Source of the DNA: a virus
DNA length: 42,220 bases
Reading direction: 5' to 3' (one strand)
Virus record (IMG/VR): IMGVR_UViG_3300010885_053091
Span: 1-42,220 of that record
In this document: positions 1 through 7,608 of the stretch, piece by piece
How the letters are laid out: the number at the start of each line of letters is the position of its first letter
Numbering within the stretch: the stretch's first letter is position 1
Translations under genes and position numbers: made by a program
The notes under the pieces: model-generated
What the model saw: only the letters and a program-made list of their open reading frames with translations
What the model was told of the DNA's origin: nothing
Databases searched by the model: none

Positions 1-939
1 GTGTGCCGCCAGTTCGGCTGCAATGTCAATGTGACTTAGTAGATCATAGTTGGCACGAAATTCGGCCACATCTCGGAGTTGTTTTTGTCGCCAGGCTGTT
101 TGTCTAGCCACCAAGGCGGTGTGCGCATCTTGAGCTTTCTTTTGTTGACTGTAGACAGCAAGATCTCGATGGGCCAACAATTCAGCTTCGATGTTGATTT
201 GTGTTAGGTCAGCATACTGTGTAGCAAGATATTCAAGATCACTGTCTTGCTTTTTTTGCCACAACACTCGTCGCCGACGGAGACTTTCGATTTGTTCTGC
301 AATACGGCTATTGGCTTCAACTACTGCTCTGATTCTAAATTCTTCTTGCGATACTGCATCTTTGGTGCCTCTGGCCAGTTCTTTGATTGCATCAGCACGT
401 TCACTCAGCAGGGTAATGCCCAGTAACTGTTCAATGATGGTTCGTTGATCATTGGCCTTTAGGCCAAGAAACGGTTCGGTATAGGTGTTGAGAGCCACAA
501 CATGTTTGAACATGTCATGACTCATGTTCATGATGCGTTCCACAGCGTCTTGTGTTTCTCTTGAATCACCTTGTGCCTCGTCTGTGGCCACTGTGGCTTC
601 GTTGTTCACATAGAACTTGAGCACGTTGGGTTTGCGCCCACGCTCAATTCTATACTCTGCACCGTTGACTGCAAACTCCAGACTCACCAGCATGTTTTTG
701 CCGTTGGTCTTGTTTACCAGATTGTCCTTGCGGATGTTTGACAGAGCATTACCGTACAAGGCATAGCTGAGTGCATTGATGATAGTGGTTTTGCCTGTAC
801 CGTTACGACTGCCGTCCCCGCCAAGGTCAAGATTCTCGCCCAGCACCAAGGTAATGTCCTTGCGATCAAAGTTGATAGCTTGGGTAGCAGCACCCACGCT
901 CATGAAGTTTCGAACAGTGAGATTTTTAATTTGAATCAT
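1..939 (-). CDS. 46: gp46-like recombination endonuclease subunit (Rad50/SbcC-type ATPase), partial
   Basis: The N-terminal 313 residues are present and the gene runs off the left edge; T4 gp46 is about 560 residues. In T4, gp46 is the ATPase of the gp46/gp47 complex that resects DNA ends for recombination-dependent replication. Seen here: the early MSVG motif (residues 13-16), a P-loop ending in NGTGKTT (about 46-52), a conserved RGRKPNV stretch, a LLG segment before a charged, coiled-coil-like region rich in E, Q, R and A. The P-loop is preceded by an unusual Gly/Asp-rich stretch (ENLDLGGDGSR). The ATG overlaps the stop of the upstream radical SAM gene (ATGA, 936-939), so translation is probably coupled. 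The gp47 partner lies one gene upstream. The assignment is strong. Confidence 0.93.
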   Translation of the reverse strand, partial: MIQIKNLTVRNFMSVGAATQAINFDRKDITLVLGENLDLGGDGSRNGTGKTTIINALSYALYGNALSNIRKDNLVNKTNGKNMLVSLEFAVNGAEYRIERGRKPNVLKFYVNNEATVATDEAQGDSRETQDAVERIMNMSHDMFKHVVALNTYTEPFLGLKANDQRTIIEQLLGITLLSERADAIKELARGTKDAVSQEEFRIRAVVEANSRIAEQIESLRRRRVLWQKKQDSDLEYLATQYADLTQINIEAELLAHRDLAVYSQQKKAQDAHTALVARQTAWRQKQLRDVAEFRANYDLLSHIDIAAELAAH

Positions 940-2420
940 AAAGTCTTATTATACACATAACCCATGGCTTTCGCAACCTCAGGATGGGAGTCGGCAAAGT
1001 TCTGATTCCGCAAGTGATCAAAATGCCTACACAATTTTATAAATTCCTGACCATCCGAATTTGGAGCCAACTTCACATAGTTCAAAATATTGTTCATCTC
1101 AGGCCACGGATGATTTTGAAATTTGTTAATAATTAAATCCTTAGCATCCGCGGTGAGATGCTTAAGGTCAAATCCAATTGGATCAGTCACATACAACGGG
1201 TTTACTGGAAGTAGCAACTTAGAGGCCCATTGCAACAACTCGTCGATGTAGAAAATATTCATTATACTAATTGCGGGCATGATGCTAATTTTAACATTGG
1301 GCAATTTGAGATTTATCAGTTGGCTAATGTTTGAATCAACTTGATTCCAAGATCCGCCACGCTCAAGTTCAAAACGAGTACCAATGTTGTCAATACTGAA
1401 ATGTATGTCCACATGCTTGAATTTTTTCCAGTAATCAACAAACTTTTCTGGATAGATGGATCCATTGCTGTTGTAATGCAATCTTATATTTTTAGCAGAT
1501 CCTTGGTCAACAGCTGATTTGATCAATCTCAATAGAGGTTTGATCAAAAATGGCTCGCCACCATACATGTCTATGTTCGTTAATGCAGGTAACAATTCTA
1601 TAATCTCATTGATAGTTTTAGAATCAGATTCGGCCCAATTTACTGTTTTTATAGAGATATTACTGAACTTTTTTGATTCCTCTGCAAATAGAGAACTAGC
1701 CTTTGGGCCGCATATACGACATTTAAAATTGCATGTATTACCTGGTTTGATATCTAAACTTTTTATTGTGGGGTAATCCAAATCAACGGTCAACAACTGT
1801 TTTTTTAATAAACCTACGTGATATTTTCTATTACTAATCAATCCCTTGTCTTCTGTACCCCAACAATGTTTGCATCCATTTGGTTGTTTACCGTCTAAAA
1901 AATCTTGACGTAAGGCAGACATTTTATCATTATAAAATGCATTTTTCAATGAAACCGTATTAATATTGCCAATATCTTGAGAAGAAACACAACATGGACG
2001 TATTTCTCCTTGTGCCGAAACTTCTAAATGCTGCCAAGGTAATGGGCACAATGTATCTGGCACAAAAAAATTATCTTGTAATTTGCCAGTCTCTTCAAAC
2101 TCTATTTTTAAAGTTTGAAACAATGTTGAATCTATAGATGTTGCTTGCTTGCGGATATCATACGGACTGCAAATTAGCACAAAAAATTTAGATACATCAA
2201 TCAGATCAGCAGCTTGAGACAGATGCTGTAATAATTTGTCCGAGATAATATCTGTGGTATAGAACACCAATCGATCGTTATTAGCAAACTCTTCTTGATA
2301 GCATGATTGCAACTGTTTATATGCAGCAGTTGGTGATACAGACAAATCTGCCAAATCAACAAAACATTTTAAAACATACTGCTTGGAAAGTGCTTGCTCT
2401 AATTGTTCTATTGATATCAT
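936..2420 (-). CDS. Radical SAM enzyme with N-terminal SPASM/twitch-like domain
   Basis: A 494-residue protein. The radical SAM core is marked by C230, C234 and C237 (CxxxCxxC, binding the SAM-cleaving 4Fe-4S cluster) and a GGEP motif at 287-290. Before the core lies a SPASM/twitch-type segment: C125 in CPLPW, the RPCC motif (C143/C144), a GN motif, and CKHC (C183, C186). In most SPASM enzymes this auxiliary-cluster segment is C-terminal; here it is N-terminal, as in the N-twitch radical SAM family. The first 115 residues are unrecognised. It overlaps gp47 and gp46 by 4 nt on each side, so it is inserted between two core replication genes. It is clearly more AT-rich than the flanking genes (about one third G+C in lines I counted, against about half), suggesting recent acquisition. 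The substrate is unknown; peptide or sugar-linked modification are both possible. Confidence 0.88.
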   Translation of the reverse strand: MISIEQLEQALSKQYVLKCFVDLADLSVSPTAAYKQLQSCYQEEFANNDRLVFYTTDIISDKLLQHLSQAADLIDVSKFFVLICSPYDIRKQATSIDSTLFQTLKIEFEETGKLQDNFFVPDTLCPLPWQHLEVSAQGEIRPCCVSSQDIGNINTVSLKNAFYNDKMSALRQDFLDGKQPNGCKHCWGTEDKGLISNRKYHVGLLKKQLLTVDLDYPTIKSLDIKPGNTCNFKCRICGPKASSLFAEESKKFSNISIKTVNWAESDSKTINEIIELLPALTNIDMYGGEPFLIKPLLRLIKSAVDQGSAKNIRLHYNSNGSIYPEKFVDYWKKFKHVDIHFSIDNIGTRFELERGGSWNQVDSNISQLINLKLPNVKISIMPAISIMNIFYIDELLQWASKLLLPVNPLYVTDPIGFDLKHLTADAKDLIINKFQNHPWPEMNNILNYVKLAPNSDGQEFIKLCRHFDHLRNQNFADSHPEVAKAMGYVYNKTL

Positions 2421-3430
2421 AAGTTTTGATAGATCTTCAACAGCAGTTTGTTGTCGTAGAATTCAGATTCAATGTTGGTAATTTGATCTGTGACAATTTG
2501 ATCTACACTTTCAAACTTGATCTCACCAGGCGCCATGTCTGTATCCACAGATGAATTCTTGTTGGGTATCAAGGCCATCTCTCTGAGTCCGTATTCTCTA
2601 ATAAATGTTTCTTTGATAAAGTTGGCTTCTTCGTAGCTGATCTCAATGTCCAGTTGCACACGCACATGCATACCGGGAGCCAGGATAGTGGCAGCATTGT
2701 CGATAATGTTACTGAGCCCAAACACACGATATCTGGGCTGATCCGGCCAGGCATGGAACTCTGGCTCTTTGTCCCATTCCAGGATCATCATGCCGCGTTC
2801 ATCGTCGCCGGCATCTGCATAGTTGTGCGGGAAACAATTGCCAATGTAGGTAATGTTCTTTTTGGTTTGCCGTTTGTGAAAGTGTCCGGTGAACACATGT
2901 TCAAAGCCAGTGAAATGTTCTCGTTGAACTTCGCCATGATCAGGCATTTCAATTTGTGCATTCATCAAGTAACCGGGCAGTTCAAAGTGCCCAAACATGT
3001 ACTTGCCCGTTAGTTTGGGTATGCGTTTATGATCATCTCCACATAGCCAAGGGGCAATAGTGACATCACCGTGGCTGACCCAATCATTGCAGATTTCCAC
3101 ATTAGGGAGATGCTTTGCCCACTCCACGCTTTGAATGTCACGTTTATCGCGATAATATAAATCGTGGTTACCAGGAATAAAATACACACGTTGAAAATTA
3201 GCATTCATGTGCTCCAGTGCTAGTAGGCTGTAGTTGAGTGTGACAATGTTGAGACTGGCTCGATTGTTGTGCCAGTCACCCAGGAACAAGCAGGTTTCGC
3301 AACCTTGCTCCTTGGCCTTGGCCGTGGCCCACTTCACAAAGTTCAAACAGTCTTCGTTGTGTTGAGTGCTGTTGCTTTTGAGTCCAAAATGTATGTCCGT
3401 GAATACCGCGGCTTTGTGAAATAGGTTCAT
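2417..3430 (-). CDS. 47: gp47-like recombination endonuclease subunit (Mre11/SbcD-type nuclease)
   Basis: A 337-residue protein, nearly the length of T4 gp47 (339). The Mre11-family metallophosphoesterase motifs are in order: DIH (D12, H14), GDW (G51-D52), GNHD (87-90), a histidine in GHFE (H148) and GHFH (H183, H185). These bind the two metal ions used to cut DNA. With gp46 it forms the complex that processes double-strand ends for phage recombination and replication. It overlaps the upstream 303-residue gene (ATGA) and the downstream radical SAM gene (4 nt), so it belongs to one minus-strand operon. In T4 the 46 and 47 genes are close neighbours; here a radical SAM gene separates them. Confidence 0.95.
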   Translation of the reverse strand: MNLFHKAAVFTDIHFGLKSNSTQHNEDCLNFVKWATAKAKEQGCETCLFLGDWHNNRASLNIVTLNYSLLALEHMNANFQRVYFIPGNHDLYYRDKRDIQSVEWAKHLPNVEICNDWVSHGDVTIAPWLCGDDHKRIPKLTGKYMFGHFELPGYLMNAQIEMPDHGEVQREHFTGFEHVFTGHFHKRQTKKNITYIGNCFPHNYADAGDDERGMMILEWDKEPEFHAWPDQPRYRVFGLSNIIDNAATILAPGMHVRVQLDIEISYEEANFIKETFIREYGLREMALIPNKNSSVDTDMAPGEIKFESVDQIVTDQITNIESEFYDNKLLLKIYQNL

Positions 3431-4338
3431 GTAGATTTGGGTTGATATAATAACTCATACAAGTGTACACTATTTGTAGGGAACTTGTCAAGCTCGTGAC
3501 ACTGAATTTCGTATCCTAAGTTTCTCAATTGCCATTGAATCCAAGACTCGCTGAGTAGAGATAACGGCTCCCACGAAAGATTTTGTTTGTTGGTCACTGC
3601 TGATATGATATCAGCGCATAGTACATCATGATGTAGATATTTTTGATTTTTTAAATTTTGTTCATGAAACGGCAACAAGTCCTGAATCGGACGAACATAC
3701 TCTATGTCACACAACAAACTTATTTTTTGCAAGGTTTCTTCAAAATTGTTTAACAAGTCTCTGACGGTGATTGTACAACATTTGGGATTCTGCCAACGAT
3801 CAGGATGATACCATTCTACTTGATCATACCAGGCAGGCATAAAATACAAACTTAGAAACTCTCTTTGAATCCAGTTGGGAATGTCTTGTATTGCTGTATC
3901 AGGTACCACTGGCCAATATTGGTAAAGTTTGTTTGCATCGGCCGGCTCCGCAATCAAAAATTTGTCGGCCCACCAGTTGTTCCAAATTTTGGTAAAAAAA
4001 TTATTGATGGTTAACAATACAGAATCTTGATCAGGATAGATATAGATCATGTGTTGCACAATATCACAAACTTGATCTAATCTGTCTGATATTGAATGTT
4101 GCTGTTGAGTTTTAGGATGAAACCGTATGAATTTTTCTGATTGGCCCGCACTTAAAAATATAGAAATAATACTAAAATCTAAATGATTACCTTTTTTAAA
4201 TTTGTGACTACTTCCTGATTCAGTAAACGGCGAAACCAACTGATCAGTGCTGGTCAGACTAGTCAAGCACCATTCAAGATATGTACCATAAGTTCCCCCT
4301 TGATATGCAATAGGTATGGTACTACTCAGTTCATGCAT
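3427..4338 (-). CDS. Unknown protein, possible sulfotransferase-like P-loop
   Basis: A 303-residue protein that I do not firmly recognise. Near the N-terminus (about residues 8-22) a hydrophobic strand is followed by GGTYGTYLEW, which resembles the phosphosulfate-binding loop of P-loop sulfotransferases (strand, Gly-rich loop, helix). The rest is rich in Trp, Tyr and Leu, with no signal peptide or membrane segment evident. It overlaps the sigma-factor gene by 8 nt upstream and gp47 by 4 nt downstream, so it is co-translated with the operon. Like the radical SAM gene, it is AT-rich relative to its neighbours (about 33% G+C in a line I counted, against about 58% in a line of the next gene). The sulfotransferase idea rests on one motif and is low confidence. 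Confidence 0.6.
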   Translation of the reverse strand: MHELSSTIPIAYQGGTYGTYLEWCLTSLTSTDQLVSPFTESGSSHKFKKGNHLDFSIISIFLSAGQSEKFIRFHPKTQQQHSISDRLDQVCDIVQHMIYIYPDQDSVLLTINNFFTKIWNNWWADKFLIAEPADANKLYQYWPVVPDTAIQDIPNWIQREFLSLYFMPAWYDQVEWYHPDRWQNPKCCTITVRDLLNNFEETLQKISLLCDIEYVRPIQDLLPFHEQNLKNQKYLHHDVLCADIISAVTNKQNLSWEPLSLLSESWIQWQLRNLGYEIQCHELDKFPTNSVHLYELLYQPKST

Positions 4339-5251
4339 CTTCTTGTTGTGTTACAGGATAAGTTGTAATTGTAACCGGACCACTCATGGCTGCCATTGAG
4401 TGCTTGCCAGAATTTTGCCGTGTCCATGAAGGGTTGAGTCCGTTCATCTCTAGAATATCATCGCGAATGTTTTGACTTTTCTTTTCAATATTCAGGATAC
4501 GAGTAAAGCTATTGGTAATAGCGGCAGTATAATACGCAAAAGGATTCTGCGATTTTGACTCGTCAAATTGCAGTCCGATCTGGCTGAGTTGCAGCAGGGC
4601 TTGTCCACGCATTTCTTCATTGTAGGTGTATCCTCTCCAGTTGGATCTTGTGGCATAACGTTCACACAGTTTCATGAACATCATGGCCAGTTTTCTAGTC
4701 ATGTCGCCGTGGTCCTTGGAATATGCACCGGTGGCCAGGTCTCCCTGCCAGTGACTGCGCCCCACAATAAACGGCACCTTGGCGTCGTCTATTCTATAGT
4801 GTTCAAACGGTGGGAAGTTCACACGCACATGATTCATGTCCAGCACAGGCGCATCCAGAATATCCGCTAGTGGATCGTCTTCTACCACGTCGTCTAGGTC
4901 CAGAATATCTTCCAGTTTGCTGCGCTTTTTGGCTTCGGCCTTGGTGATTTTTTTGGGAGCCCGGGGAATGTGATCCCAGCAGGATATACGGAACACAATG
5001 TCTGTGTTGGGAATTTTCTTTGGATCCACAATAGTACCTTCGCGTTTGAGTCGATCGGCTCGGTTGCGCCGCGCTTCTGCTATGGTTCTTTGATTGATTT
5101 TGTCAATGGATGGCAAAATAATATCAAATTGGTGATCCAGCACAGGATCCTGGTACCAGCAATAGTTGTTTTTGCTAAGGTGAATTTCTTTAAGAATATC
5201 TCTGTTGTTTAGATAGTTAACGCGGGGAGCCGCTTTGGGTAGTAATGACAT
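4331..5251 (-). CDS. 55: gp55-like late-transcription sigma factor
   Basis: A 306-residue protein. The N-terminal YLNNRDILKEI segment parallels the start of T4 gp55 (YVNNKELLQAI). A C-terminal half of about 110 residues has the sigma region-2-like pattern: a helix ending in ERY, then RGYTYNEEM, then FDESKSQNPFAYYTAAITNSF and a basic helix. T4 gp55 redirects host RNA polymerase to TATAAATA late promoters, and such boxes are present in the structural block here. It is longer than T4 gp55 (185 residues) because of an acidic middle segment (about residues 105-135). The T4 C-terminal clamp-binding tail (SLDFLYE type) is not visible. It is the first gene of the minus-strand operon, with a sigma70-like promoter upstream. 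ATG is preceded by AGGAG at 12 nt. Confidence 0.92.
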   Translation of the reverse strand: MSLLPKAAPRVNYLNNRDILKEIHLSKNNYCWYQDPVLDHQFDIILPSIDKINQRTIAEARRNRADRLKREGTIVDPKKIPNTDIVFRISCWDHIPRAPKKITKAEAKKRSKLEDILDLDDVVEDDPLADILDAPVLDMNHVRVNFPPFEHYRIDDAKVPFIVGRSHWQGDLATGAYSKDHGDMTRKLAMMFMKLCERYATRSNWRGYTYNEEMRGQALLQLSQIGLQFDESKSQNPFAYYTAAITNSFTRILNIEKKSQNIRDDILEMNGLNPSWTRQNSGKHSMAAMSGPVTITTYPVTQQEDA

Positions 5252-5263
5252 GTGTGTCGAGAT

Positions 5264-5268
5264 CTCCT
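5264..5268 (-). promoter_or_regulatory. Ribosome binding site of the gp55-like gene
   Basis: AGGAG on the minus strand, 12 nt before the ATG at 5251. The spacing is a little long, but it is the only purine-rich motif near this start. Confidence 0.5.
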
Positions 5269-5279
5269 GATATGTACTT

Positions 5280-5307
5280 AGTATAACACATTTGCAGCAG
5301 TTGTCAA
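5280..5307 (-). promoter_or_regulatory. Sigma70-like promoter for the minus-strand operon
   Basis: On the minus strand a perfect -35 box TTGACA (5302-5307) is followed by a 16-nt spacer and a -10 box TATACT (5280-5285). Transcription would start about 20 nt before the gp55-like start codon. A host-type promoter here fits early or middle expression of the late sigma factor and recombination genes before the late genes. It lies in the 111-nt divergent gap (5252-5362), which holds no other gene. Confidence 0.75.
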
Positions 5308-5340
5308 CCTTTTGTTTAACTACGCCGTTAAAAATTTGGG

Positions 5341-5346
5341 TAAATA
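5341..5346 (+). promoter_or_regulatory. Late-promoter-like TAAATA box
   Basis: GTAAATAAG in the divergent gap, 16 nt before the first structural gene. It resembles the T4 late consensus TATAAATA without its first two bases. The same core recurs at 14226, 32825 and 33585 before other virion genes. Confidence 0.55.
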
Positions 5347-5362
5347 AGATATAGGAAACAAT

Positions 5363-7303
5363 ATGGCCGATCTTGTACTACCACCCAATGTCAAACTAGA
5401 CCCAAACACAGGTTTGTATAGTATTACCAACGCCCAAGGTAAAACAGTCCGCGTCAATGCAGACACACAGGATCAGTTAAATCAATATGTAAAATCTGTT
5501 GATACTGGAGTTCCTGCTGCGGTCACCGTGACTGACCCCAATACAGGCAATCCAACAACGCAAACATTTGATTCTGGAAAAATTATTTCACAAACCGACA
5601 GCATCAATCAACAAAATGCTTTGTTGACAGCTGGAAAAAGACAAGCCGGTGTACTAGGCAACTCTGATGGTTCATACCAGGACCTGAACACTGGGAAAAC
5701 AATCAGCCAAGAGCAAGCAGCAGCCAAAATACAAGCTGCTGGACTGCCTCCTGAAACACTTCAAGCAATAACACCTAAAAATTCATCAAGTTATCAGGCA
5801 GCACAAAATGCTGTAAACAGCACCACAAACACTCCCAGTAACATACCAGCAGCTTCTGCAACGGCCCCATCACAAGCAGCATCAGCTGACGGGTCGGGTC
5901 CTGTTGTAGATGCTAGTGTTCCTGCGGCACCAGCAGTTCCAAATGTAACTGATGGATCATACAAACAAGCAGCACCACTTGGTGCCGACGGACAACCGAT
6001 ACCACAGGTGCCATTTGTGGGTGTGACTGATGGATCATACAAACAAGCAGCACCACTGGGTGCTGATGGGCAACCAATACGTCTGGTACCATTTGAACCA
6101 GTATCAGTTAGTACCCCGGGTACAGGAGATGGCTCATATAGTCAGGCAGCACCACTGGGTGCTGATGGGCAACCAATGCGTCTGGTACCAGATGTTGAAA
6201 CACCTGCTGCTGTTCAAAATCCTCCCTATGATGAAAATGCCGGACTTGATGCAGCAATAAAAGCAAGAGCAGCAGAACCAGTAGAAACACAGTTGACCCC
6301 TGCACAACTAGAAGTTGCACTGGCCGAAGCTGTTGAAGGCGCCACTCCCAGTGCCGCTGACGTTGACGCAGCAGATGACAAGAGCCTGCAAGACATAGAA
6401 GATATCAGAGCAGAAGCAGAAACAGCACCCGGTGGTGTAACTTTTCCTAGTGCTAACAACGACACCACATCAGCCTTCAAGGCTCTGGCCAAAAGTCAAG
6501 GTACCCTGCAGAGTCGTTACAAGCAGCCCGGCAACGGTGACTGGCGTGTTAGACTCAGCCTGGCCCCCAACAGCGACTATCTTTACAATGCAACAGACGC
6601 TGGCATCTTGGCTCCACTCACTGCCACCAATGGAGTGATATTTCCCTACACTCCAAAAATCAGCACAAGCTACACTGCAGATTACGAAAAATACAATCTG
6701 ATACATTCCAACTATCGCGGACTATTTTACAAAAGCAGCGGTGTTGGTGATGTGCAAATAAACGGCACATTCACCGCACAAGACACTAGAGAAGCAGCCT
6801 ACATGTTGGCAGTGATACACTTTTTTAGAAGTGTGACCAAGATGTTTTATGGCAACAAGGACGAGCAACGTGGTACACCTCCACCCTTGGTATATCTGAG
6901 TGGCTACGGCGACTATCAATTTAGCAATCACGCCTGTGTGGTGTCGTCATTTAATTACAGCCTGCCCAATGAAGTAGACTACATAAGAACAAACGGCCCC
7001 AACAACTTTGGTCCCAACCTGAGCAATCGGCAAACTCCCAGAACAACCAGTCCTGGTGGCATCAACTTTTCTGGAGCAATCCGCCTGGCCAATGCGTTGC
7101 TGAACAAGGGTGCATTACCGCAAGTTCCTGCACAAAATGCCTTGCGCAGTTATGTGAACAACACAAACGAATGCACATACGTGCCAACCAAAATGGAAAT
7201 TGACATTGTGCTTATACCAGTACAAACTCGCAGCCAAGTCAGCAAACAGTTTAGTCTTAAAGGATTTGCCAACGGTAACTTGCTCAAAGGAGGATTCTGG
7301 TAA
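5363..7303 (+). CDS. Virion structural protein with tandem repeats, possible tail tube/baseplate junction protein
   Basis: A 646-residue protein and the first gene of the late block, with AGGAAA 4 nt before the ATG. The N-terminal half (1-375) is Ala/Gln/Pro-rich and low complexity. It contains three near-identical units of about 25 residues beginning (T/G)DGSY and including QAAPLGADGQP (about 195-218, 221-244 and 255-276). The C-terminal part (about 380-646) looks like a globular domain: DWRVRLSLAP, then FPYTPKIS, a GTFTAQDTREA segment and YLSGYGDYQF. The position directly before gp53 and the hub genes suggests a role like T4 gp48/gp54 at the tube-baseplate junction. That is inference from order; the sequence similarity is not something I can confirm. 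The stop overlaps the gp53 start (TAATG). Confidence 0.7.
   Translation: MADLVLPPNVKLDPNTGLYSITNAQGKTVRVNADTQDQLNQYVKSVDTGVPAAVTVTDPNTGNPTTQTFDSGKIISQTDSINQQNALLTAGKRQAGVLGNSDGSYQDLNTGKTISQEQAAAKIQAAGLPPETLQAITPKNSSSYQAAQNAVNSTTNTPSNIPAASATAPSQAASADGSGPVVDASVPAAPAVPNVTDGSYKQAAPLGADGQPIPQVPFVGVTDGSYKQAAPLGADGQPIRLVPFEPVSVSTPGTGDGSYSQAAPLGADGQPMRLVPDVETPAAVQNPPYDENAGLDAAIKARAAEPVETQLTPAQLEVALAEAVEGATPSAADVDAADDKSLQDIEDIRAEAETAPGGVTFPSANNDTTSAFKALAKSQGTLQSRYKQPGNGDWRVRLSLAPNSDYLYNATDAGILAPLTATNGVIFPYTPKISTSYTADYEKYNLIHSNYRGLFYKSSGVGDVQINGTFTAQDTREAAYMLAVIHFFRSVTKMFYGNKDEQRGTPPPLVYLSGYGDYQFSNHACVVSSFNYSLPNEVDYIRTNGPNNFGPNLSNRQTPRTTSPGGINFSGAIRLANALLNKGALPQVPAQNALRSYVNNTNECTYVPTKMEIDIVLIPVQTRSQVSKQFSLKGFANGNLLKGGFW
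5945..6190 (+). repeat. Three in-frame tandem repeats of about 25 codons
   Basis: Units at about 5945-6016, 6023-6094 and 6125-6190 encode (T/G)DGSYxQAAPLGADGQP. Units 2 and 3 are almost identical in DNA over the last 42 nt (the stretch from GCAGCACCACTGGG onward), so the duplication is recent. Unit 1 is more diverged at synonymous sites. Confidence 0.9.
7286..7293 (+). promoter_or_regulatory. Strong Shine-Dalgarno before gp53
   Basis: AAAGGAGG lies inside the end of the upstream gene, 9 nt before the ATG at 7303, and supports that start for the short gp53 gene. Confidence 0.75.
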
Positions 7304-7605
7304 TGACAATTGCATACGATTCTACCAGCCCGTATTTTGAAACAGGCTACAGTCAATTTTTTCTTGACAGCATGGTCAATAGACCCATACCCAAAGAAGA
7401 TGATGACCTAACGTTTACTATCAATCGCACGTATCAGTATAGACCCGACTTGTTGGCCTATGACCTGTATCAGAATGCTGCCTTGTGGTGGGTATTTTAT
7501 CAGCGCAACCCTAACACACTAACAGCACCACCCTTGGACTTTGTGGTCGGTATACAAATATATCTGCCAAAAATGACCACGCTGAAATCGGCCCTGGGGA
7601 TCTAA
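7303..7605 (+). CDS. 53: gp53-like baseplate wedge protein
   Basis: A 100-residue protein. It has the gp53-family pattern: an N-terminal YF-rich segment, YQYRPDLLAYDLYQNAALWW (a 'which residue pays, which tile stays' type LysM-like motif), then a line with NP and an IYLP segment near the C-terminus. T4 gp53 is 196 residues and sits at the inner end of the baseplate wedge, joining wedges around the hub; this copy is about half that length and keeps mainly the LysM-like half. Its start overlaps the previous stop and has the strongest ribosome site in the window. The neighbours are hub genes, which fits the T4 order 53-5. Confidence 0.82.
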   Translation: MTIAYDSTSPYFETGYSQFFLDSMVNRPIPKEDDDLTFTINRTYQYRPDLLAYDLYQNAALWWVFYQRNPNTLTAPPLDFVVGIQIYLPKMTTLKSALGI

Positions 7606-7608
7606 ATC

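Noticed and set aside
191-448. An 85-residue plus-strand ORF
   Set aside because: It is antisense to gp46, whose P-loop and conserved motifs read clearly on the minus strand.
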